This document shows, piece by piece, positions 54,416-64,000 of a DNA stretch of 64,000 nucleotides. The notes under the pieces were generated by a model. It did not search any database. It saw only the letters and a list, made by a program, of their open reading frames with translations, and had not been told where the DNA came from. The stretch lies in the NCBI GenBank assembly GCA_907164885.2, contig OU015491.1:118052431-118116430 (forward strand), given 5' to 3'. Each line of letters starts with the position of its first letter. The first letter of the stretch is position 1. The DNA comes from Dolomedes plantarius. Lineage: Eukaryota > Arthropoda > Arachnida > Araneae > Dolomedidae. The position numbers and the translations under genes are program-made.

Positions 54416-55739
54416 GGGGAGACCTGTGTACCACATTTTTTCAATGAACGAAAACAGACCCATTGCCTTGTTTAAAATTGTAAAACTGATATGCACACAT
54501 TTTTATACTTATTGCCATCCCATTGGGATTAATTTAAATACTCAATATAATAAATTCTGTGAAATAGAGGGTTTTTTAAGAAACTTCACAAATGGCCCTA
54601 GGTAAAAGACAGCATTGTACCTAGGGCCAGTAGCTGGTGTACCTAGGGCCATTCCCTAAAAGTTAGGTTTCACTCCATAATGTATAGAAAAAAACGTATA
54701 CACATGAATTTTATAACAGAAACCAAATGATTATGTGCCAAATTATTAGTGAATTACAAATATTTTCATAATGATTCATCATTTTTCAGATGAATCATTC
54801 TTCAGATGAAGTTGCCTCTATTTGAAATACAGGTTTTTTCACAATTTTCTTTTTCTTTTTGGCCATTCTAATTACACGTTGTTCCTCAATTTATTTCTTT
54901 TCTGGAGTGTCTGTCAGGATTCTACATCTCTCTGGTTTTCGGCGGCCTCTTTTGGATGTACGAGGTTTTAAATTAGGAATTTGTGGTATGAAAATATGAT
55001 AAAGGTTGAAAATTTAATTAAAATATCGTATAAAGCTTATTTAGAATTATACTTTTGCTTTTATAAATATATTTTTCTAAATAGATTCTCATGCTTATAT
55101 AAACAAATTAATAATCCTGAATAATAATAATAGTAGGAAACACATTTTTTGTAAGTCAAGCACATTGAGATTTCGGGAGCAAAATATATAGTACCCCTTC
55201 TATTTTAATTACATCCAATACAAAAAAATTAACTAAATCAAAATTGTTTAAATTTTTCCTTTATTTATTGTGAAAACTTTTTCAATAAAATAACAACATC
55301 CAGAATATGATTACAGTTGTTCCTAGGGCCATGGACCTAGGTACAAGGGAACTATGTGGCCCCAGGTACAAGACTAGGTAATTTCATACAAAATGCCTTC
55401 TATTGAAAATCCCATATGGAGAGGAGACTTATTTAATACCTCATTTTGTACTTAATGTTACAAACAAAATTATGTACTAGAATTCAAAGAAAAGTATTTG
55501 ACTTACCTTTGTAAAACAATAAAAGTGATAAGCTGCAAAATTTTACTTCAGACTATGCAAAAAAGGTTTTCACTTATAACTTGCCACAGATTTCTCCTCC
55601 AAGATTTCTAATTGGCTGCTAAAATAGCAATTACTGTTGCCACTCACCCAACTGAGTAATAAAACCTAGAACTAAATATTATTCAAATAAAGTGTGGTGG
55701 CCCTAGGTACATGATGGCCCTAGGTACACAGGTCTTCCC
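54416..55739 (-). mobile_element. Pogo/Tigger-like element with repeated CTAGGGCC motifs
   Basis: The ends are GGGGAGACCTGTGTACC and inverse (GGTACACAGGTCTTCCC), flanked by TA (54414-54415, 55740-55741). The motif GTACCTAGGGCCA, or its inverse, occurs in clusters at 54593-54651, 55319-55375 and 55698-55727, next to the right terminus as well as internally. A transposase tail reads on the minus strand at the left; the rest of the gene is missing. 1324 bp. Confidence 0.7.
54795..54985 (-). pseudogene. Pogo/Tigger-type transposase C-terminal tail
   Basis: Minus-strand translation gives PQIPNLKPRTSKRGRRKPER, then ILTDTPEKK, a stop, IEEQRVIRMAKKKKK and FQIEATSSEE. The pattern R-G-R-x-K followed by I-L-T-D-T-P-E-K and an acidic-basic tail is typical of the C-terminus of pogo/Tigger and jerky-like DDE proteins. 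The DDE domain is not present. Confidence 0.55.
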
Positions 55740-55741
55740 TA

Positions 55742-57015
55742 TATATTGATCATTGATGGACTCTGTTGAGTGATAGAAACTTTTGATGTTATTTAACTCT
55801 AGAATTTGAAAGTCAGATCTGGTTATATGTTGCAAAAGTTTTGAATACGAGCCTGCTTTCGAATTACCTGTATATTGATTGATGCCCTTTAAAAATGTCT
55901 TTTGAAGCCTTCTTTTTAAATAGTATGGGTATTCCCGTCATGTAAAATATCCTTGCTTCACACTGATTCAGTTTACTATCTCCCCTTCTTTGTGCTTCAA
56001 ATTTCTACAATCATTGTCTCTAAAAATTAATGCTGAATAGGTAGGACTTAAATCTCAAGGGATTTCGTGCTCACTAAGTGAGAGTGACGTAGATAGATTG
56101 GTCAGATATAGTATAGCTATTTACATCACTTACAGTCGCTTGCTTAGGGTGAGGATTTGCTGCATAAAATATGGATAACCGAAAGAAAGCATAAGTCTTT
56201 TCAAATCTAGTTTGTTAAAAAAAGATTACGGTTAACGGTGAAAACTCGGTCCAATTAATTTACGATTCCGGAAACAGCAGTAGTTGGAATGCGTCGTAAA
56301 GAACTCATAGAGAATGTCTTTTCCCACGTTCAACAATACAAAATGGAAATTTTAACTTACAAGAGGATGTTATTTTTCAACAGTTCAAGGAAAATCTAAA
56401 TCTTTGCTTGATTTTTTTTAAAAATCAGGAAGCTTTTAAGAGGAAAGCCCTCGTTTGGAAAATAATATTAGAAAAAAAAGTTTATAATTTTCGAGCCTTT
56501 AATCATTTGACGTGCGAAAATTTATTTGAATTTCCCGAAAATTGAGAAATTTTTGTATACTGGTTTCACTGTATCACTTTCTAATCCAAGCTTCTGTTTA
56601 AATCGCAAGATTTACCCTTTGTTTTAGGGTCTATTAAAATTTGTTATTCGGTGAGCACGTTAACCAGATGTATATGTGAGAAGTCGCTGTGTTAATGTAG
56701 TTGAAAAGTGTGGATTATCCAACCGCCCCTCAAATAAACCACTAGTTTAGGACTTTATATGTTCCAGAAAAATTTCTTCTATAATAGCTAGACTAAGAAC
56801 CAATCGCTTTAAAAGTGTCTGAAAATCCACCCTGACTGCACTAGATCCTTTATCAACTGTAGAAATTATCCTTAAACCAATTTCATCCAGACCATATCTT
56901 TAACTGTTCAGTCAGCGTGGCTGCCCTTTTACGAATTTGTTTTGTCGCCGCATTAACTTCTGTACATGCCACAGGTACCTGATCTGGCAGCTGTTGTTAT
57001 CTAGGATTTGGTTCA
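55742..57015. other. Unassigned intergenic DNA
   Basis: No gene or element is recognised. Confidence 0.5.
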
Positions 57016-57017
57016 AA

Positions 57018-57059
57018 GTATAAATAAATAAATAAATAGATAAATACATAAATAAATAA

Positions 57060-57110
<51 letters not shown>
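57018..57110. repeat. (AAAT)n and (TA)n microsatellite
   Basis: TAAA tetranucleotide repeats run into a TA tract. The TA tract resumes at 58527 beyond the Tc1-like insertion. Confidence 0.92.
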
Positions 57111-57112
<2 letters not shown>

Positions 57113-57115
<3 letters not shown>

Positions 57116-58526
57116 TCATGGACAAAAAAATTAGCGCACCAAGAAAGAGTCGTCAAAATGAAACGAAATTTTGCATACGTAATGACGATTTTGATATAAG
57201 TAAATGATAAGAAAATCAAAGAAAAAGGATAATTTATTTCAGAGAAAAAGGCAAAAGAACGGAGGAGTTAATACTCTGTTGGACCCCCCCTAGCGCGAAT
57301 GCACGATGCGATACGATCGGGTATTGAGCCATACAAGTTCTGTATGATGTCTTGAGACATTTCGTTCCATATTTACTGTAACCTTGCCTCTAGTTCGTTC
57401 AAACTCGTGGGATGCCCAACTCGTCGTCCCAAAGGATCCCAGATATGCTCGATTGGAGACAAATCTGGGGATCGGGCAGGCCAAGGAAGGGTAGTAACAG
57501 TGCGGAGACAGTCTTGTGACACCCTGGCCGTATGAGGCCGTGGATTGTCTTGTTGAAAAATGGCTCCTGGGAGCCGTTGCATGAGTGGCAACACATGTGG
57601 TTGCAGGATTTCATGAACATACCGCTGGGCTGTCATGGTGCCACGGAACAATACTAGGGGTGACCGTGTATTGTAGGCAATGGCATCCCATACAATCACA
57701 CCAGCTGTGGGAGCGATGTGTCGCTGTACAGCAAAGGCAGGATTGAAGCGTTCACCACGGGCTCTCCACATACGAACAAGATTGTCATCACTGCCTAGAT
57801 TGAATCTGGATTTGTCGCTAAAGACGAACTGGTTCCATTCCGCTGCAGTCCAGTTTCCTCGTGCGCGGCAAAACTGCAAACGGATGCGTCGATTGGTGGG
57901 CGTCAAGGGCAGCACACGTAATGGGCGCCGCGATACCAACTGTCCTTCAGCCAGGCGCCTTCGTATGGTTCGAGAAGACACAGAGACACCTAGTGAAGGT
58001 GCTACCTGTGCCTGGATGGCGGCCGATGAAGCAGTTGGCTGTACGCGTGCATTTCTTATGATGTGGCGGTCTTCTCGACGACTGGTCTGTCGAGGGCGTC
58101 CTGAGCCTGGTCTTCGTGTACATGGCATCTCTCGGGTCCACTGGTCCCAACACCTCCTCACAACACAATTAGAGCGGCCTAATTGACGAGCTACTCACCT
58201 AGCGGACCACCCAGCTTCCATCATCCCGACGATTCTCCCCCCTCTCAAACTGCGACAGCTGCTTATATTGTCTTCGAACACGGCGTAATGTCATGTCTAT
58301 CTCAGCTCTTTCTTTGTAAATGATTCAGCACACTCAAACAAGCTTTGGTTACCTGTTTTATACTCCACAGAGTACGATGTTCAACGCCCTCTACCGGCTA
58401 TACGTAATGTGCAATCACGCTGCATTTCTAATCATTTGCATATCTCCCCGATATGTACCTTCATTGCAAGTTTCGTTACGATCCCGCAATTATTTCTTGG
58501 TGCGCTAATTTTTTTGTCCATGAGTG
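57113..58526 (-). mobile_element. Tc1-like element, copy 2 (DD32E)
   Basis: Same family, orientation and exact length (1414 bp) as 52835-54248, with scattered substitutions. TA at 57111-57112 and 58527-58528. Inserted in a (TA)n tract. Confidence 0.95.
57268..58294 (-). pseudogene. Tc1-like transposase, copy 2, two stops and the same frameshift
   Basis: Start ATG at 58294 (MTLRRVRRQYQQL-like). It carries the same extra G in the six-G run as copy 1. Its own stops are a TGA in the SARR-VDRQLG region (about 58190) and a TAA before IWNEMSQD (about 57374). Neither stop of copy 1 is shared: LTPTNRRIRLQFC and TAQRYVHEILQ are open here. The catalytic Asp in FSDKSRF, Asp in FQQDNPRPH and Glu in SPIEHIWD remain, though the residue after the first Asp is Lys rather than Glu. 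Confidence 0.9.
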
Positions 58527-58590
58527 TATATATATATATATATATATATAAATATTTATATATGTAAATATATATAAATATTTATATATG

Positions 58591-58629
<39 letters not shown>

Positions 58630-58652
58630 TTATTTATTTATTTATATATATA
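58527..58652. repeat. (TA)n with TAAATATTTA and TATTT variants
   Basis: A TA-rich tract with two AAATATTTATATATGTAAA-type units and TATTT repeats, lying between two elements that both target TA. Confidence 0.92.
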
Positions 58653-59494
58653 CAGGTAGCCCTCCTATAGCACGGAATCTTACAGCAGGGTTACGCTCTA
58701 ACACGATAAAATAAGTCTCAGGAAGTCTCGTATAGCACTTCAACCTGTAACACGGTTTCGCTCTAACACGATAAAAAGATTGCGAAAACCTTTGTACAAC
58801 ACTACTTATATAGCAGTAGATAAGATAATTTTTGTTTAGCACCTTTAAAAACTAAATTACCTTAAAATAATGACGGAAAGGAATAATGAACTATAGTTGC
58901 TTTACATCAAAGTGTATAAACAAATTATAATTTATTCATTTATAACTCTATAAAATTAAAAGAAGGCCTAAACTTGGCTGAAAATCTTGAATATTTTTTT
59001 CTGAATGCAGACCCTTCCGCTGAAAGAAGCCGAAAATACCAGAGGGAGCTGCAAAATTGTTTATCTCCACACCGTGAATCTCCAAGGATCTTGTAAGAAC
59101 CAGCAAATAAACCCAAATTACATATTTTTTAAAGAGGGAAAGAAGGTGCGAAAAATCTAAATGCAGAAAAAGGTTCTGAAAGGGAAGATGATATCGTTCA
59201 ATCGAAAAAACGTTCTCGTTTGATTGTACTGAGCAGTGATGAAGAAGAAATTTGTTAAATTTAGGTCGCATTAAATGAAAATAATATATTTTTGTTTCTT
59301 TTCATTTTTTGTTATACATACATTTATATTTTTAATAAAAATTAAGTTGGTTATATGGAATTAAAAAAAAAAATTTGTTTTTAATAAATTTCAGAACGTA
59401 ACCCCCCTTTTTTGAACTATCTCTGGGTCTCATAAAACACGGTTTCAAACAACACGGCATTTTCTAGTAACCTATCTACTAGGAGGGTTACCTG
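58653..59494 (+). mobile_element. Pogo/Tigger-like element, internally deleted
   Basis: The ends are CAGGTAGCCCTCCTA and inverse (TAGGAGGGTTACCTG), with TA at 58651-58652 and 59495-59496. The CAGGTA-type terminus and TA target fit Tigger/pogo. The body has internal copies of GCTCTAACACGATAAAA near 58690 and 58753. Only the transposase C-terminus is left. 842 bp. Confidence 0.82.
58960..59265 (+). pseudogene. Tigger-type transposase C-terminal fragment
   Basis: Plus-strand reading gives LAENLEYFFLNADPSAERSR followed by KYQRELQNCLSPHREI. This fits the Tigger C-terminal pattern A-E-x-F-F-x-x-x-D-P-x-x-E-R-S-x-K-x-x-R, then NYIFFKEGKKV in place of the usual D-F-F-x-K tail. Stops follow. The DNA-binding and DDE domains are deleted. 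Confidence 0.68.
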
Positions 59495-59496
59495 TA

Positions 59497-60250
59497 TATA
59501 TATTTATACTTTGTCATATCATAATTGGGAAGGAGAGTCTAAAATTTAACATCTCTAGATTTCTTTGCAACAGTGGTTCAGCAAATCGGGCAGTTTGCTT
59601 TGGTTTCTTCCTTTCCTGATGTCCAGTCACTTTCTTAAGGAGTATGTGAGACATTTTGGTAACTTAGTCCTTGCTAAATTAAATTTAATGTAGTTTATTT
59701 GCAAATGTAAAGGGATTATCTTTTCTTTCGTCATTATGAGTTTAATTTCTCAAAACTCTAGCGAGATATAAAATTCGCTTTGAATTGCGTTTATTTTGGA
59801 TAGAAGACGGGATTTTGATGCTACGAAGGGGGCAAAACAATAACACATTTCAGCTTGTGTAAGTTAATTTCTATGTCTTTGTAAGTTTGTAAGTTTTTAT
59901 TGATAAGTAATTGTTCTCAGAAAGCCGTATTTTAATGGATGAAAGGGATTAGCTGCCATAAAAATCCCAAGTGGTAAATGGATTTTTTTTCCTATTACCC
60001 AAGAAAATATCTTCACAAGCATTCGAAAAATAAGAATTCCCTTGCTAACAAATTTCCATTTTAGAGATTTAGCCTGGAAAAGAGATTAGAGTGTTTTCAC
60101 ATCTGTTTATTTACATGCAGTAAACAACATGCCGTAATTTAAAAAGTTTGAAATCCAGAAAAGCAACATTTCTGATGTGATCAGCACTTTTATTAAACAT
60201 TATAAATAAGAGATTTATATTTATATATATACTATATAAATAAATATGTA
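59497..60250. other. Unassigned intergenic DNA
   Basis: Nothing recognised. Confidence 0.5.
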
Positions 60251-60254
60251 TGTG

Positions 60255-60257
<3 letters not shown>

Positions 60258-60331
<74 letters not shown>
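60258..60331. repeat. (TC)n-(TA)n microsatellite
   Basis: A CT run of about 17 units is followed by a TA run. Confidence 0.94.
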
Positions 60332-60335
<4 letters not shown>

Positions 60336-61320
60336 TCATACATACATACATTTAAATGTATGCATTAAATATTCATTCTGTCATACTTAATTTGGGACAC
60401 TGAATTTAAATTTTCAATTTCCGAGACAAATAGAAAAACATTTTCAATACTTTCTCCCCAATCTTATTCGTCTCAAATTTTTTGAAGAATAGTTTTATAA
60501 TTTCGCCCTGCGAAAACATGTTTTTTATATTCTATGGTACCCTAGAATTTGTAGGTTGGATAAGTATTCTATTTCACATTAATATTTCTTCTTGTCTGTT
60601 TGGTATGCATCTCATTTAACATAAGCTTCGGTGTAATGAGATTTTAACATGCTGGAACTATATCTCAAATTACTTTCCTTGTCTGAAGGTGTACTTTGAA
60701 ACAAACTGCAATTTTTCCTTTACGAAACGAATCTTTAACATTGAAAACAATATATATTTTATATTTCCCTATGGGAACCAATCTGGAAGAAAATTACTTT
60801 CGGATTTAATTTTGTTCTTTTAATAAAAATAAAAAAATCACTTTCAGTTTTCAAGGTGGTTTAATTCATTAATATTTATTTAATTTGATGCGTAATATAA
60901 TAACTCTCTTTAAATATCCAGTTATTTCCAATTACTGTTCTAACATATTGTATAACATCATTGTAGGATGTAGGTTAAATTAAAAAAAGATAAGAAAATA
61001 AAAGGTTGGAAATCGCCTATTTTTTTTTGTATTAGGACAAAACTAACTCAAGTTTGAATTTAATTATGGGGGTAAAAGTATATGCAGGGCCGGTTTCATA
61101 GATGAGGCAACGAGGCAATCGCCTCAGGCGCCGAATCAATCAAAAGAGGCGCCAAAATGAGACTTGTTAAAAATACGAATTACGAAGAGCGAAAAAATAT
61201 TAATAGTTTAGTCTAATAATGGCAAAATTCATAAAAAATATACAAATTTAGGTGAATATTTGAATTTATCTTATAAATTGCTGAATTTGAGAAATGAGAA
61301 ATACATTTTGGACGTATTTT
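60332..61320. other. Unassigned intergenic DNA
   Basis: Mostly unrecognised. At 61085 CAGGGCCGGTTTCATAG and nearby GCCTCAGGCGCCG look like a hAT-type end, but no partner end or 8-bp duplication was found. Confidence 0.45.
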
Positions 61321-61326
61321 TCCAAA

Positions 61327-61575
61327 TGAGGCGTTCCCGTTTTAAAGAGGGTAAGTGCCAAAATTTCCATAGAGTATTTTTCAACTGCTACATGGATTTT
61401 TTCCAAGTCTAATGCCGTGGAAAAGGAGGAAAGCGCCTATCTCAGAAATAAACCAAACTAGCTGGGCACTTATCAACTTTTCCACGGCTTTAGCCTTGGA
61501 AAAAACCCTTGTAGCAGTTGAAAAATACTCTACGGAAATTTTGGCACTTCCCCTCTTTTCAACGGGAACGCCTCA
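61327..61575. mobile_element. Small foldback MITE
   Basis: The ends are TGAGGCGTTCCCGTT and inverse. Arms of about 105 bp (61327-61432 and 61472-61575) pair throughout: AGTGCCAAAATTTCC on the left with GGAAATTTTGGCACT on the right, and TTTTCAACTGCTAC with GTAGCAGTTGAAAA. The short centre is about 40 bp. The target duplication is unclear (AAA on the left, AA on the right). Confidence 0.8.
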
Positions 61576-61902
61576 AATATTTTTTTAGTTGTAAGAATTA
61601 TACTAACACTATCTGTAGCTGTAGCAGCAGCTTGGCGTTGTGTTTCTAAAATAAAAATTTTAAAAGCATTATCTGTGAACAATAACTCATAAGCCATTGA
61701 ATGATCTAGCAATAATTTCCATAGAAAAGACGGTATGAAAATAATAAAGTATAGAGATGCAATCGAGCATTTTGCTGCAATAAATGCTTGGAGATTTAGG
61801 AATTATTTTAATTACATAACACATTATCAAATTTACTTACTTTTACTCCTCATTTTAAATTCTGCAATTTTTAAAAAAAATTTAATGTCTTTTATCTATA
61901 TA

Positions 61903-63556
61903 CAGTGGCTCCCAAAAGTGTTCGTACACTTACGATTTTCAATGAAATAGGGGTCTATCCATTGATTAAAATGAATATTTCAGAATGGGTATTTAATGAT
62001 AAGATCTATAATATATTCTTAACAAAACTACATGAAATATTTTGAAAACATAGTAAAACTTTATTTTTAAGAAACCAATAATCCAAAAGTAACAAAAACT
62101 TTATCTCACAAAAGTCATCGTACACTTGTAAAAAATCTCTACATATTAGTAAATATTCTAATTTTTCGTTAAATTAATATTTAGTAGGATATCCTTTAGC
62201 ATCCGCAACAGCTTTTAAACATCTGGGAATAGATTGCTTTAGTTCTTTTGTAATTTTTGCATCAATGTTCATCCATTCGTCCATCATAATAGTTTTTAGT
62301 TCGCTTTTCGTGTGAATGTCGTGTTTTCGTACTCGAACCTCCAGTTCTCTCCAAATATGTGTTCTATTGGGTTTAAATCTGGCGATTGAGGTGGTGTTTT
62401 CAAAACTTGTAGACAATTATAGAGACACCAGATGCGAACGTTGAGAGCCGTGTGCTTAGGATCGTTATCTTGATAAAAACAAAGTTGTTTCCAATACCCA
62501 AATTTTGAGCTGATAATTTTAAATTGTCTCTTAAAATATTTATAAAAACAGCATGATTCATTATGCCATCAATAAATACCAAATTTCCTAGTCCTGATGC
62601 TGACATGCACCCCCACACAAGGATACTTCCACCGACATGCTTAACTGTTCCTACTAAGTTCTTCGGATTAAGTTCCTCATTTTTTTCTTCTCCATGCAAA
62701 TATACGCCCATCAGCACCAAAAATGTTCATCGGCAAATAAGACATTATTCCAATAGGTTTGGGGCTTATTTATCATTCATAGTGCGAAGGGGAGCCTAAA
62801 CTTTCTGTTTTTGTCACCCACAAAAATTTTCTACGGACAGAACGCCCATGTAATCCAGCTGTTCTGAGAACTCGTCAAAAAATTTCAGGTGAAACTGAAG
62901 TAGAAAATGTTTCATTGAATTCTGCAGAAACTTTTACAGCACTCAAATGGGAAGTTTTCACAAATTTTCTAATTATAAATCTCTGATCACGTTTTGTTAA
63001 CTTTGCCGGACGGCCTTTTCTTACCTCGTTTTCGATCCAATTTTCTTCTTTAAAGCGTTTTTTCACATACTGCACAGTAGAATGGGATAAATTAAGTAAT
63101 TTAGCAATATTCCGAACTGATTTACAACTACTATGATGAAAAATAATCAATTTTCGAATGCTGTTTGTTGTTTCTTTACGACTACGAGCCATTTTTAAAT
63201 AATAAATTGAATATTACGGAGTAGGCAAGCTAAAATTAAAGCTAAACGATATTTTAAATGCCACCACAATTCAAAAATAAAAATAAAGCGCTAGACGATA
63301 ATTTTAATTATGAATTTATCCGAAAATATTTCAGTGTACGATGACTTTTGTGAAATAAAGTTTTTGTTACTTTTTGATTACTGGTTTCTTAAAAATAAAG
63401 TTTTACTATGTTTTCAAAATATTTCATGTAGTTTTGTTAAGAATAGATTATAGATCTTATTATTAAATACCCATTCTGAAATATTCATTTTAATTAGTGG
63501 ATAGACCCCTATTTCATTGAAATTCGTAAGTGAACGAACACTTTTGGGAGCCACTG
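61903..63556 (-). mobile_element. Tc1-like transposon with ~226-bp inverted repeats (DD34E)
   Basis: The ends are CAGTGGCTCCCAAAAGTGTT and inverse, with TA at 61901-61902 and 63557-63558. Long inverted repeats (61903-62130 and about 63330-63556) match nearly throughout and each end internally at a second TGTACGATGACTTTTGTGA-type motif. That motif resembles the outer AGTGTTCGTACACTT, as if the transposase has inner and outer binding sites. 1654 bp. Confidence 0.92.
62174..63192 (-). pseudogene. Tc1-like transposase with several frameshifts
   Basis: Start ATG at 63192 (MARSRKETTNSIRKLIIFHH). Two helix-turn-helix segments follow (VRNIAKLLNLSHSTVQYVKK) with a GRPAKL linker. Catalytic residues survive in different frames: Asp in FADEHFW near 62740, Asp in QDNDPKHTALNV near 62480 and Glu in DLNPIEH near 62366, with 34 residues between the last two. 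GGSILVWGCMSASGLGNLVF is well kept. The C-terminus reads LKAVADAKGYPTKY. At least four frame changes or stops break the gene, including an extra T after the catalytic Glu (IFGEN for IWREL). Confidence 0.88.
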
Positions 63557-64000
63557 TATATAAAACAGTTCCGTAACTGACTCATTCATTCATTGACTGA
63601 CTGACTGACTGTCATACAACGCACAGACCAAACCGCTGGACCTAAAGGGCTGAAATTTTGCATGGCGATTCTTCTAATAGTGTAGGGGTGCACTAAGAAA
63701 GATTTTTCAAAAATTCTTCTTAGATTTTTTTAAATAAAATTTTTAAGCTGTTTTTTAAACTTTTTTTACGTTTGCATTTAAAATAATACTTTGAGGGTTA
63801 TAAAATTTATATCACGAGAAAGATCATAAAAATTCCTTCAAAATGAAATTTTTTTCGAATTTTTACCTCCATTTCCTGATTTTTGGGGAAATTTTAAAGA
63901 TTAATTTTTAGAATTTAATTTATTAAATGCTGATCACATGATTTCTTTTTCTGGTACTTTCAATAAATTTATCGTCACCCGCGCAACAACTAAATAGACA

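Larger units (their letters stand above)
61895..64000 (+). mobile_element. Helitron, CTGACTGAC family, 5' part
   Basis: TCTATATA at 61895-61902 and TATATAAAACAGTTCCGTAA from 63557 together give the same 5' end as the Helitron at 24884. A Tc1-like element sits between the two pieces. After it the sequence follows the 24884 copy closely (CATACAACGCACAGACCAAA, GGGTGCACTAAGAAAGA, TATAAAATTTATATCACGAG) up to the window edge, where it is cut off. The two CTGACTGAC tracts differ in repeat number. Confidence 0.85.

Noticed and set aside
61085..61250. CAGGGCCGG... as a hAT left end
   Set aside because: Plausible terminus, but no partner end, target duplication or transposase segment could be matched.

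Overview
The window is AT-rich animal DNA, almost certainly from an arthropod and most like an arachnid (spider-type) genome. The basis is the density of Tc1/mariner, hAT, pogo, Helitron, Ginger and Ty3/gypsy-type relics, tRNA-derived SINEs and long (TA)n microsatellites. No single-copy host gene, rRNA or genuine tRNA gene could be supported. Nearly everything recognisable is a transposable element or the remains of one. The taxonomic call is an inference from the repeat types, not from a host gene.

Layout. 0.5-1.0 kb: a three-copy ~172-bp tandem repeat. 1.35-3.15 kb: a mariner-like element with ~226-bp inverted repeats and a broken transposase. 6.8-8.2 kb: an internally deleted IS630/mariner relative. 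8.4-12.0 kb: a (TA)n-rich block holding a DD36E Tc1-like element and an LTR-like sequence split by a Tc1 element whose transposase frame is intact. 12.7-14.2 kb: a tRNA-derived SINE and a Ginger/KRBA2-type integrase pseudogene. 14.7-18.7 kb: a Helitron-like element with a second, inverted Helitron piece inside. 20.2-21.0 kb: a long foldback element. 22-24 kb: a non-LTR retrotransposon fragment and an internally deleted hAT with a perfect 8-bp target duplication. 24.9-28.5 kb: a Helitron holding an inverted Helitron, which holds a hAT relic and a foldback element. 28.6-30.6 kb: a SINE, a piggyBac-like element and a 455-bp-period duplication. 31.2-38.0 kb: a complete but pol-less LTR element (LARD type) with 1.2-1.3-kb LTRs. 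39-45 kb: mostly unassigned, with a small MITE and a 380-470-bp tandem array. 46.06-51.30 kb: a Ty3/gypsy-type element with identical LTRs. 51.7-54.3 kb: a rearranged mariner split by a Tc1 element. 54.4-59.5 kb: two pogo/Tigger-like relics and a second copy of that Tc1 element. 61.9-64.0 kb: a Helitron 5' end split by a Tc1-like element.

The most notable object is the gypsy-type element at 46,060-51,296. Its two 298-bp LTRs are identical by eye and it keeps one open 1103-codon frame. That frame lacks the reverse-transcriptase core and the integrase catalytic core, and an Asp-rich segment sits where reverse transcriptase should be. It looks like a recently moved, non-autonomous but still translatable element that would need enzymes supplied in trans. 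The second most notable object is the 31.2-38.0 kb LARD, whose leader carries eight diverged copies of a motif lying just after its 5' LTR, where a primer-binding site is expected.

The elements do not form a pathway. They document layered insertion, often into TA-rich sites, followed by decay. Boundaries with target duplications and matching termini are firm; family names rest on recognised protein motifs and termini and were not checked by database search.
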